Positions 52,174 to 63,900 of a stretch of DNA of 64,000 bases are shown one piece after another. Below the pieces are notes generated by a model. It was not told where the DNA came from and made no database searches. It was given only the letters and a program-made list of their open reading frames with translations. Position 1 is the stretch's first letter; each line of letters begins with the position of its first letter. This DNA comes from Archegozetes longisetosus (lineage: Eukaryota > Arthropoda > Arachnida > Sarcoptiformes > Trhypochthoniidae). The DNA is taken from contig JAEMBT020000009.1 of assembly GCA_018873245.2 (NCBI GenBank), positions 16,487,794 through 16,551,793 of the forward strand, written 5' to 3'. Position numbers and translations under genes: made by a program.

Positions 52174-52268
52174 AACGCTAAGCTGAGCTAACCTACCCTA
52201 CATTGAGCTAACCTACCCTACACTGAGCTAACCTTCCCTACGCCGAGCTAACCTACCCTAACCTAACA
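52174..52268. repeat. 20-bp minisatellite abutting the receptor start codon
   Basis: Four copies of a unit close to GAGCTAACCTACCCTACACT, ending in CCTAACCTAACACACA directly before the ATG at 52,273. The unit contains CTAACCTA, so it may derive from a telomere-type array. If transcription starts upstream it is 5' UTR. Confidence 0.85.
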
Positions 52269-52272
52269 CACA

Positions 52273-52550
52273 ATGGATTCTCAATTTTCTGACTCAATCA
52301 ACAAAGGAATTATTATAGCTATTATATTGGGAGCTATCATGGTATTCACAATTGTTGGTAATATATTAGTGATTTGGGCCATTTTCACTTATAGACCACT
52401 TCATAACGTACAAAATATGTATATGGTATCACTTGCCGTCTCTGACATTGCAGTTGCTGTATTAGTCATGCCTTTCAATGTTGCTTATAATTTAATGGGT
52501 AAATGGATTTTTGGTCTACATATTTGTGAGATGTGGCTCACTAGTGATGT
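52273..52550 (+). CDS. receptor exon 1 (N-terminus, TM1, TM2, start of TM3)
   Basis: 92 codons plus two bases, starting [15 protein letters not shown] lies in frame nine bases before the ATG and no AG falls between, so the start is secure unless this is not the first coding exon. The extracellular N-terminus is only about 12 residues and has no N-X-S/T glycosylation site, which is short for an aminergic receptor. Donor GT|GTATGT splits the codon after D92. Confidence 0.9.
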
Positions 52551-55500
52551 GTATGTATTATATCCTAATTTCTATATATCTTCTTCTTATTCTACTTATC
52601 ACTAAATTGATATTCTAATTGATTTATTTAATTATTTTTCAGGTTGTGCTGTACTGCTAGTGTAAGTATAGTCTCTTCTTTTAAAGCTAAAATGTTCAAC
52701 TCTAATTATTAATTCATTCTTAATTATACTAATTTTTTCCTAATTATAGATATTAAACCTGTGCGCTATAGCAATGGTAAGTCATTCTTAAATTGATTTA
52801 TGTCTGTATCTCATTTTATTTATTTTGAGTATTCTATATTACGGATATTCTCTATTATGAATATTCTCTATTCTCGATATCTCTATTATGAATATTCTCT
52901 ATTCTCGATATCCTCTATTATGAATATTCTCTATACTCAATTTTCTCTATTCTCAATATTGCCTATTATATAAAATATGTCTTTTATCAGTACTCAATTA
53001 TCTAAAATAGAGTTTGGTCACTGATTAATAATAATCTCATAATTGAATTATCAAACAATATTTACTAGTCACAACTTTCGCTACTAATAAAATCTAATAT
53101 AATTAGCAATTTTTCGTAAGTTTTAATCAAATTTAGAGATTGCTAACATGAATGAGTCCTATATTGATTTAGTAATTCATTATGATATTTCTATTTTTTA
53201 GCTTGATTATAATTTGATTTTAATGATAATTGCTAATTTTGTGCTCAACACTAGTTCTCAAAGCATACAACATGTGAGGAAACTTTTATTTTAGTGTAAA
53301 ATTTGTTTTCAAATAATTACTAATAATTCAATAAAATATAATAAACATATACAGAATATTCTATAGTCTCATACCTAAAGCAAGTATTATAAATTTAAAA
53401 TCAAAATTCAACAACATAGTGAGTAATGATTAAATTGGAAGTACATTAATTCAGTTTAAACTCAGAGGTATAGAAATATATAGTTTGCCTTTAAAGTGAC
53501 ACTAGGGATAACTAGTACACCGAGCGGTCAAATTAGGACGTTCAGCTTTTCAGATTTGATTCCCACAGGAATCTGAATCAATCTTTAAACTTGAAATTCT
53601 TAGCAATCTTCTAATACTTCACTAGTAGAAACTTTTGCAACAAAATTCTGTGAAAAATATTGCCCAATATCTTATATAAAAGTCAAACAAATGTCAATTG
53701 AATTATATTTTTTAATTTTTTGAAACACTTATTGAACGAAATTTTGTTCTGTGATCGTTGCGAAACTTCGAGAACATTGTCAAATTTGCGTATTTCCTAT
53801 AAAAGTGTCTCAAAGTGTGTTGAGCTTTCACTCAGATGAAAGAAGATTAAAATTTTGTCAATAATAAACTTGTAAACTGTACGACAGTTGAGATCGATAG
53901 GTCAGAATTTCATAATTTCATAGTTTATCTTTGATTTTATTAGATAACTAAAAAGTTATTTAAGCTATGAAATAATATACTTATTCGACATTTTGTGGAT
54001 TCTATAGATTAAAGGTTCTATGACGTCAAGGAATTACTAAAAACATATATGATGAAAACTACTTTTATAACAAATCTTCATCATATGCAAATCTGTGTCA
54101 TAATTTTCACGTTAGTAGAATTGAACCATTCTTCTATTCTTTACATTTGAGCTTAACATTTCAGGTCAATGAGAATATGCGTTTTGATGTTTTCAGTTAG
54201 AATATGGGTTTTGGTATTTTCAACATAGAATTTATGATATATTCGCACAAATATTTGTCGTTGTAGTTATTAAAATAAGAAATTTGAGAATTTTTCAATC
54301 AATACAGGAGCTATTTTTCTTTTTTCATGTTTATGGGAGATTTAATTTTTTAAAGCGATAAATAAAACTTATTCTCAACATTCTGATATTCTCTTGATAT
54401 TCTGAAACTTTAAGGCAGAGTTTGAGAAAAACAAGAATTTGATTTATTTAGAATTTCGATATTCTTGATTCTTTCAACAAAATTTATAAATTTCTTTTGT
54501 TCGATCGGTTCAAATCGTGATTATGAAAACAGTGATTTGAACAAAACGTTTTTACCAAAAACTTTTAAAACATAAATCATCTAAACTCGAAAATTCAGTT
54601 TGACTTATAAATCAAATCAGAACAATACTAAACAAACACAGTCTGTAAGTCTAACAATGGCTTCGATAAATTTTAGAAATCATTTGTTTCCAAATGAATT
54701 CTCGCACTAAGTTCTTAAGTTTTCTTGAAATAAATGGAGTTTTTTTCAGTATAAGTTTCGAAATCAAGTGTCGATGGCATTAGGAATGTATACAAGAGTC
54801 CACAATAAACATGAATTATTATATACTCCATGTTTATAAAACTGAACACAAACAAATACTTCAAACTGATAGCGTTCTTAAGTGATATCAATTTGTAGGT
54901 AATAGCTAGAATTTGAATGTTAAATTCAGAGCGAGTCAAACTGACCTACAATTTGAAATGGGTTTAGTTAGAAAAACAAGTTTTGTTAGTTTTCACTCGC
55001 TAACAGCTTTTATCGATTTTTCCATTCAAACTTTCTGTTAGATAACAAATTTTAGACAACTTTTATTTAGAATCAAATCAAATTGACAACTTCTTCATAA
55101 TGGCATTTAAAAGATTTTCAATACTTCTATGGAAATATTTGACTTATTATTTCGATAAAGTTCGTTAAAGTTCGTTAAACTTCTGATGAGATGTCATTAG
55201 AGCGCAAAATATGACTGAAAGCGAAATGAAAATATCGGCGTATTTGTTACGAAAAAAAGATTGAATAATATAACACTTAGGGATAAATGAAATATTTCTT
55301 TAGAATCATTTTGCACATTCAGATGTTATATATAGCAGTAATGTTTGAAAGTTGTTTGCAAAACTAGCTAGTTTAGTATTGCTGGAATAGCAGTAGTTAG
55401 TTTTGATGTATTCTTTTTAGTCTTTTCTTTCTTCTATCTTTAGCTTTGCAGTCAATCGTGTAAAGCAGACCAAACTATATGATGCATGAACATATTTATA

Positions 55501-55912
55501 TTAGATTAATATGACACATTCAATTGTACAAGGGTGTTTGGAAAGTAAATAGATTGATATAAGATTAACATTAAATAGTTTTAGAATTCTAACTAAAATC
55601 AAATTATATGTATATAATAGTTGATTATAATAGACAATATTTATTTATTCTTTTATTTTAAGAACATTTAATCCTTTACATGTAAAACATTATATAATGA
55701 ATTACAATATCTGGACTTTAGTTAAGCTCAACTTAGTTTGAATGACTGACTAGTCGGTAGACATCAAAAGGTATGATTCATTATTTAGAACAAATAGGAA
55801 GAGAGAACTTAGTAGAAAGTAGATTGTTTCGGAAAATTGACTATTTCTCTGCCAAATACTGAAACATTTGGAGAAAATCATTTAAAAGTCTAATTTTGAG
55901 TGTGTGCAAGCT

Positions 55913-55966
<54 letters not shown>

Positions 55967-57825
55967 AAACGCTTATTCCCAACATTTTTATTGCACTCGA
56001 TATCAGAAATGAATTACTTTAGATCAGAAATAGCTACACATTCAATAATATGTTTAAGCCATTCAACATATTCTCTAAGAAATGGTTCTCACAACAAAAT
56101 AACAGTCAACTATAAATTTAGCTCACATTTTAACTCAGATTTCGAGTTAGATTCTCTTCAATCGAGAGCTTGTCTAAGAATCAGATTCAGGTATATTGAT
56201 CAAAATTGATGGTGTTTTAAAGAGTCAAATTTCAGTTTGATTCAATTTGTATATTTAAGATGCTTTTTGTCAATTTTCAAGTTTTACCAAACTTAGTATA
56301 TGAAGTTATTTAGAGTAAGGGCTTATAGGGGCTGGGCTTTTAGGGGTTCGGCTTTTAGGGGCTCGGCTTTTAGGGGCTCGGCTTTTAGGGGGGCTCATCT
56401 TTTAGGGGACACTCATCTATTAAACACTCTGCATAGATTCTTAAAGCACTGCACAAACGACTACTGACTGTAATATATGTTTTAAGATTGACTATATCTG
56501 CGAATTTAGTTTAACTAAAAGTGTGTGACATAACAAAGTCGAGCTTCTATTCTCTAACGAAGATTTATGGTTCATACTACATAACCCATGCTAGATCTGA
56601 ACCAATTCTTGGAGTTTGCAATTTAAAATTGCAACCGCTAATCAAAAATAATGAAACTCGTGTTTTGTGTCTAATAAATGTGTCTTTTATTTGATAGATT
56701 TAAGTCAAGCTGATGTTAGTCACCTAACTTGGTGTTAGATACAATCACCAAGCCCATATTAGCTTCAAACAATCAAATATATTATAAACTTTCATTAACC
56801 CCTTTTGAATATAACTTTATTAAATTTTTGGGAATCTATTTATCAATTTTTGAAATTTTAATAACTTTGCAAACTTAGATTGCTTTTTCAATTTGATCAT
56901 TGATTAAGTCAAGAATAGGTTAGGTTAGGCTAGGAATAGATTGAAGAATAAGTTGAAACGTAGTTCTAAATAAAGTATTGATAAGAAATACTGTATAAAT
57001 ACTTATATATTTTAATTTGAATTAATCTGGATATCAGAATAGAGATACTCAACAACAATACACATCAATTGAGTCAAAATGATATTTACTTAAGAATCTA
57101 TTCTTTACGTTAAAAGTAATCAATTTGCGTGCAGATAATCAAAAAAGTGATTGTTTGTATTTGATTTGGTGTATCATTTGTGTATATAAGCTGAGAAACA
57201 AAAATGGTCGTTAGCTCTCCCAATTGTCGACTGTAACCAATAATCGATTAAACAAATAAACTTATTTAGTCAATTGTAGCCATCCTGAAAAATTGGAAAT
57301 GTTTGGTTAAAGTTTTACTATTTCAGTACCAATAGATGTGATAAATAAATAGAAGATAACAGAAGGGGTTCACTGAATAACCTAAACTTAAGCCATGTTT
57401 TAATTGCTGAAATTGGTGAAAGTATTTCCATCTCATATCTCACGTTTCTTTTGAATTGATACCTGAAAACAGAATTTGATACTAAAGCTGAAAACTTGGA
57501 TTAATTACACGTATTAAGTGGTGCTAAGACTAGTGACAGAGCTAAGACCAGTGGCGGAGCTAAGTTCAGAAATTGAATCTTGATTAAAAAGTTGTGTTTC
57601 AGGAATCTATCAGATTCTGTTCTTGTAAGCATGAAATGAATTGAACTTTGCAAATACACTCAAATATAGATTAGATGAAGGTCATAATAGAGCTTAATTT
57701 GTTGAGTCTGCACTTGTTTGTCATTGATCGAATAGCAGAGCAATTCCAATAGACTAGTAGATTGAGCTGCGGACAAATATTTTCGAGATAGTCAATCTTT
57801 AAATGTATTTTATTGATCAGTCAAA

Positions 57826-57863
<38 letters not shown>

Positions 57864-57865
57864 GC

Positions 57866-57938
<73 letters not shown>

Positions 57939-60900
57939 TATCAAAGTTTATTAACTTAAATATTGAGTGATTAAGTTTGATTATAAATCATTTATATAAA
58001 GAGATTTTATAGAATATTTGTTATGTATATATAAAGTGATTTTAGATTTATAAAAGTATTTTTACGCTCTGTTTTCCCATAATACTATCATCTCATTAGT
58101 TATTATTATCTATAAGTTGCATTTTCAATGAGAATCTCAAACCATTTTATCTATACTACTAATAGATTCATATAAGCAAACTAAATCAGTTGAATATTGC
58201 TACATTACTTAATACTAAAATACCTAATAGTAAATTTATAGCGTAACTAAATCAAATATATTTAGCTTTCTTATCAACATAAACACTACTTTATTAATAA
58301 CAGTTGCGCTAATTATGTCTAGTACAACACATTCTAATGTTATACTTGTTTCTTTATATGTTTATCTTTGTTGCTTTTTAGCTCTGTTTTGTTATATCGT
58401 GCCTTGCTCATGTTTAGAGTTTTCAGTTGTAACATATATATGTATGTATATATAAGTATGAATATATGTGTATATATGTATATATGTGTATATGTGTATA
58501 TGTGTATATGTGTATATGTGTATATGTGTATATACGTATATACATATACACATATTACTAAAACTTTCCGTTTGACAAATCAAAACTCAAACTACCACAC
58601 AACTTAAAAACTCAAAACTACAAACCTCTGAACCAAATAATTAGATTAACATAGAATAGAAAAGCGAAATCAGATAGCAATTTGACTGTTCCATTAGTAA
58701 TGCTTTAACTTTCATCAAGACATTAACGATAGTTATGCCAGATTTATTTAATATAAAATAGCATTATATGCGTAAACAATATAATAATAGAATCATTTCA
58801 ACGAACTAATAGATGATTATTAGTATATAACTAAACAATCATTTTGATAAGTTTAAACTTCACTCAACGCTTTCGTTTGGAAAGATAGTCAAGACAAATG
58901 TGTCTAAGTTTGGGACATTAAAATGTGGCATAGCTACCAGAAAAGCGCAGTTCGTGTATCATCCTCCCTGTCATACACATCAATTTGGACTTAATCTTTG
59001 ATTGTGATTGATTCCTTTTGGAAAACTAAGAGTTAAATATGATGTTTGAAATATAAGAATTGTTCGTTGCTATGGTGATTTTAAAACGGTTGCTATGGAT
59101 GACTTAAAATCATCAATTATGCTTAGTTAAATTAGTATTTATCTACTATTATTAGTAAAGAATGCAAGCTAATTAATCATTGACTTCAACCATATATAAA
59201 TAAACTTAAGAGTAATTTAAATTGATATAAATTTTAAATCTTATTATTCAAATACAATCCTAACTAAATGATTTTTCAAATAAGTAAGTCATTTATTTTA
59301 AGTTTTTGAGATACTATTAATATTACTCAGTGTAAAAATACCTAACCTATACTAAAGTAGCCTTGTGTCAAGCTGAAAATTCATTTGCTAATGTTTAATT
59401 GACTTAAAAAGCACAACTCTAGAATTTATTGCTCATTATGTCTTGTTAGCTGGAATTTATTTTCTGAATTTGTCAGCAATTCGATTTCTTAGAATTGCTG
59501 CTTCATCGATAAAGATTCTGATTTTTAGCTAGAATTTATTTGTTGAATTTGTTAGCAATTCATTTATAAATGCTCTGAGTTAGCTCGAATTCTTAGCTTA
59601 GCTATCGATAACTCATTGACTAAGTATAATGAAAAATCACCTCTAATGCTAAGTCCTATTGTCAACAGAACACCATTAGTGCAATGTAGAAAACAACAAT
59701 AAACATCTTCAACTTATATTCCTTCCAGCAATACATTCTATGATTCTTATTTTGGATATATAGTCCGTTATTTTTTTTGTGCTTTATGTATGACCTATAA
59801 AGATAAATATTTTTATTAGAATTGTAGAATATTATAGAATATTTTTATTCTAACAATAAATTCTTCACTTATTTAGTCTAATATAACGAAAGTCTAAAAT
59901 TAGATATAAAACACATTGTAGTATTACTAATATATACTTTATATATATCTCATTATAAATCAAAAGATTGAATAAATGAATAGTTGAGTAAATTTGATAA
60001 AAACAAAATTGAAATTAATGTTTATATATATTATATATATTCTAATGTATAATTACACTCAGATATAAGTAGATATTGGTTTGTAGACTCCATAAATTGA
60101 GTCCAAATTATAGCTAAGTCATCTAATTTATCAAAGTTGACACCTAGAACTAGAAATTTACGATAAGTTCTATCTATTTAGAAGCCATAAATGTATATAT
60201 TACGTTTAATAGAATTCCATTTATTGGTCATGTAATTTAATCATTTATCTTATGTTTCCATAATATTCTGTTTATATTTATATTTATGTTTATATTTATA
60301 GCTATTTTGATCTGTCCGTTATTTTAGCAATTAATTATTTGCATATTTCACATCATTTATAGTTCAGTAAATCTTAATTTAAAACATTTCTTTTGCAAAT
60401 ATCTGCAATTTTTCTTCAAATATCTTCCATACACTGAGGGATAACTTTCCCGAAAATTTCTCTTAAGCTCAATTCTCCTTAGATAATGTTTCACAATTTC
60501 ATTATATTGTTCAGAATGTTGAATATAGAAGGTATACGAATGATATATTTGAAACTCTGTGAAAGATTATTCCTCATACACTCAATGAGTTGATGGCCTT
60601 CAATAGCAACTAGAAGTGATACCTTGGGATGGCATGCTTTCCATCAGACCATAATATGTTCGAATATTGACAATTTTATGTAATACTCAACACAATAATC
60701 GAAACAAATGAAATTTAGCAAAAATTGATGCGCAACGCAGAAAGACTGAAATAGTGATAGTATTTTCTTGCCGCTAGCGTAGACCATTAATTTGCTGAGT
60801 GTAACTTTAAATTGAGTCCTCACAAATCAAAATACTATTGAGAATCTGATCCCAAGACAATTACTTGAAACCAATTTTAAGGAAAGTTTCTTAAGGTTTA

Positions 60901-63900
60901 TCTTCTTTTTCATAACTTGATGCCTTTGAGAGAAACTTTTATATACAAGTTTGAACTTACTTTTAACTGCAAATATGTCTGAGAATAAAGTTTCTTGTAG
61001 CTAACCTAACCTAAAATTAAGCCTTTTTGGTAACTGAAATATTCCGACATCAAGTTTTTAAGATGTTCTGCTTCTAATGATGTCAGAGTTATCGAATAGT
61101 AAGTATATCGTTATTATTATCTACGATATATGATATTTATGCTATTTCTACCATCTGACCAGCAATTGTAGCTCTTATATAAATTACGTCTTATACAAAT
61201 TACGTTATTTTCTCATTAAGTGTTACAATTGGAATAAGTTATTGAGAAAGGAAAAGTTATTTATATTAGAGTTATAATTGCTGATCGTATTCTAAAAATA
61301 GCATAGTATCATTACTCAAACACACTCGTATACTGTAGATAATGACGGTATACTTTCTATTCGATTACTCCTATAAACTTGGCTTGTGGTCATCATCTTG
61401 ACGAGAAAGATATTGTTAGAATCTCTTTGACTCACTTCAGTTAGGGTATTTTACTTACAACCACTTCGATTGATTAAAACATTAAACTAAACTAGTGACT
61501 GATGATCGGATTCATCAAGTTGATAGCTTAAGATATCAGATATAATATTCTAACATAAGGTGTTTTATATTTGAAAACTCAGATTTTCTTCGTCAAAGTT
61601 CTATATGTGATATTACTTGAATTAACACAATAGCACTCATCAGAGACAACTTGTAAGTTGACAGCAAAAACATTACTTATCAATACTTGTCTAATGAGCT
61701 AACAACTTAGTAAATTGAATGTTAAATTCAGAGTTAGATTTAGAGAGCTTGATCAATAAATACTTGAACCAATATCTATATAATGTATTTATTATACTTG
61801 GCTGTTTTCATCTTACTGCCTCTAAGGCACAATTTTTAAATTGAAGCAAACATGATCTAACCTAACCTAATCTAAAGATATGACTCAAAACAGTATTTTC
61901 ATATTTGGTCCAAATAAGCTGAGAAATGTGTTTTAAACCAATATCTATAATATCTTAATAATATATACATGCATAGAGGAATAGTTGCATAACTATATAT
62001 GACACAATATATGTTCTATCTTGTCGACTATTATCTTAACAAATTTAGTTTTATTATTCAGTCAGCATTTTCTTCAAATAGTTATTTGTTTAGCAATTAC
62101 TTCTCTTCGCTTTTTTTGTTGAATTTTGTGTTTAATTTTTTAGATTAAGATAATGATTCATAAATTTGAGTAGAACTACAGTCGAACCCCGATTTTGGTA
62201 ACTCGTCGGTGGCAACTATTTTTCAATGAATTCCTACTAATTTATCAAATAATCGAGTTTTCCTCTGAGACGAAAGTAAAATTATTAAAAAAGTTTAAAT
62301 TAGAACATTTGCGAAGTCAAAACTTGTGGATTTCGCTAAAACGTTGATCATAATGTTGACTATCTAACACTACGGACCTGATATGAAGCAGTCAGTGCTT
62401 TGAAAGCGAGTTGCTAAAAATCGAAGCTTGTCATTGAACAGTTAGCCAAAATTGGAGACAGACTGAAACTAAGGATAGAGAGCATTGTAAAAATAAGCCT
62501 AAATTAACTACACTCCAACTACCTATAAAGAATTTCTAATTGATTTACAACACAATAGTTAATTAATTAGAATAATCTGACACATATTTAAGTTTTAAAC
62601 CAATTGATGAAGAAAATATTTTATGGGATTAGTAATGAATAAGTTATTGATATACTCTATTGTGAATAGTCTATTAACATATGAATAAAGAATGAAATGA
62701 TTGGACAATAGATAAGAGAATCTATGAAAGAATTCATAAGCAAATATTTGCATAGACAGGGGACAGTCTGAAAAATTAGTTTTCTATATATCTTATTGTA
62801 ATTGTTGAGAAACGTTTGAATATATTTCGTTTACGAAACAGATATGAATTCTTTTTATGTTTGACAAAATAGTTCCCTTTATATTAGATTCAAACAAAAC
62901 TTATTCTACTTATTCTGCTACAATGTAATATATTCTAATATTCACATCTTTCAGATCAGAGCCTTTTCATGGAAACCACAATTTATAATATTTTTCTATT
63001 AGAAATCACATCCTTGTTCTAGACATTTAAATTCTTCAATTCTTCAATTCTTCAATTCTCCGATTTTTCAATTCTTCAAATATGTGCACAGCATAACATT
63101 GAAATATATTCTATTTGAAAATCAAATTTAAGTAAATGTTTGCTTTGAACAGAATAATAGAATAAATTTAGATAAAACAGCAGAAGAATATTCTATAATT
63201 GAATTGAGTTGCCAACAGAATGAATAAATGTATGTCAAGTACTGTTTATCTTTAGTAATGCTATTGAGTATTGAATTATTAGTGAATTAGAGAAGTATTA
63301 GGCTTGAAATAATTGAGAATCAGGCTCATTGTGGTCTTAGTGGTAAGCCAATTAAACTTTGGAGTGAGACTTCTATCAGCTTTAAATCCTGTAAGCCCCA
63401 CATTTCTTTGGTAGCAATGCGTTAGACACATGTTCCAGTTGTGACTGCCTCCGGCCCTATGCATTTGTCCCGTCCGACTGCCTCGGAGACAAAATTAGTT
63501 TGAAACTGTACTTAAGTTAGTTTCCCGAAAGGGAGTTTGATAAAGAAAATGAGTGAATAAATATATGAGAATTAGCAAGATAATAATTAATGATATTTAT
63601 TTGAATTTACAGGACAGATACTGGGCAATACACGACCCAATAAACTACGCCCAAAAACGAACAATGAAAAGAGTTTGCACATCAATAGCACTAATATGGG
63701 CGATCAGTGCTTTAATATCGATTCCGCCACTGATAGGTTGGAACGACTGGCCGGCAGAGTTCAACCAAGACACCCCGTGTAAATTATCTGAAGAAAAAAG
63801 TTATCTCATCTATTCATCTAGCGGTTCATTCTTTATACCATTAATTATAATGACTGTGGTTTACTTTAAAATTTTTAAAGCCACCCGAAGACGGCTCAGA

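Larger units (their letters stand above)
52777..63612. other. 10.8-kb receptor intron 3
   Basis: No exon recognised inside. It begins with a tandem of 'ctctattatgaatattctct' (52,830-52,940). It then holds a tRNA-like relic (53,505-53,575), (CT)n (55,914-55,962), a G-rich 16-bp repeat (56,325-56,410), short TTAGG units (56,915-56,934), (ATT)n (57,829-57,932), a GTATAT tract (58,430-58,553), repeat copy C (60,601-60,780), CCTAA units (61,001-61,014; 61,856-61,874), a pogo-like MITE (62,179-62,465), an 'aattcttc' tandem (63,029-63,079) and a SINE-like block (63,322-63,545). Confidence 0.75.

Noticed and set aside
58368..58607. Tyr/Ile/Cys-rich ORFs on both strands
   Set aside because: They arise from the GTATAT tract.
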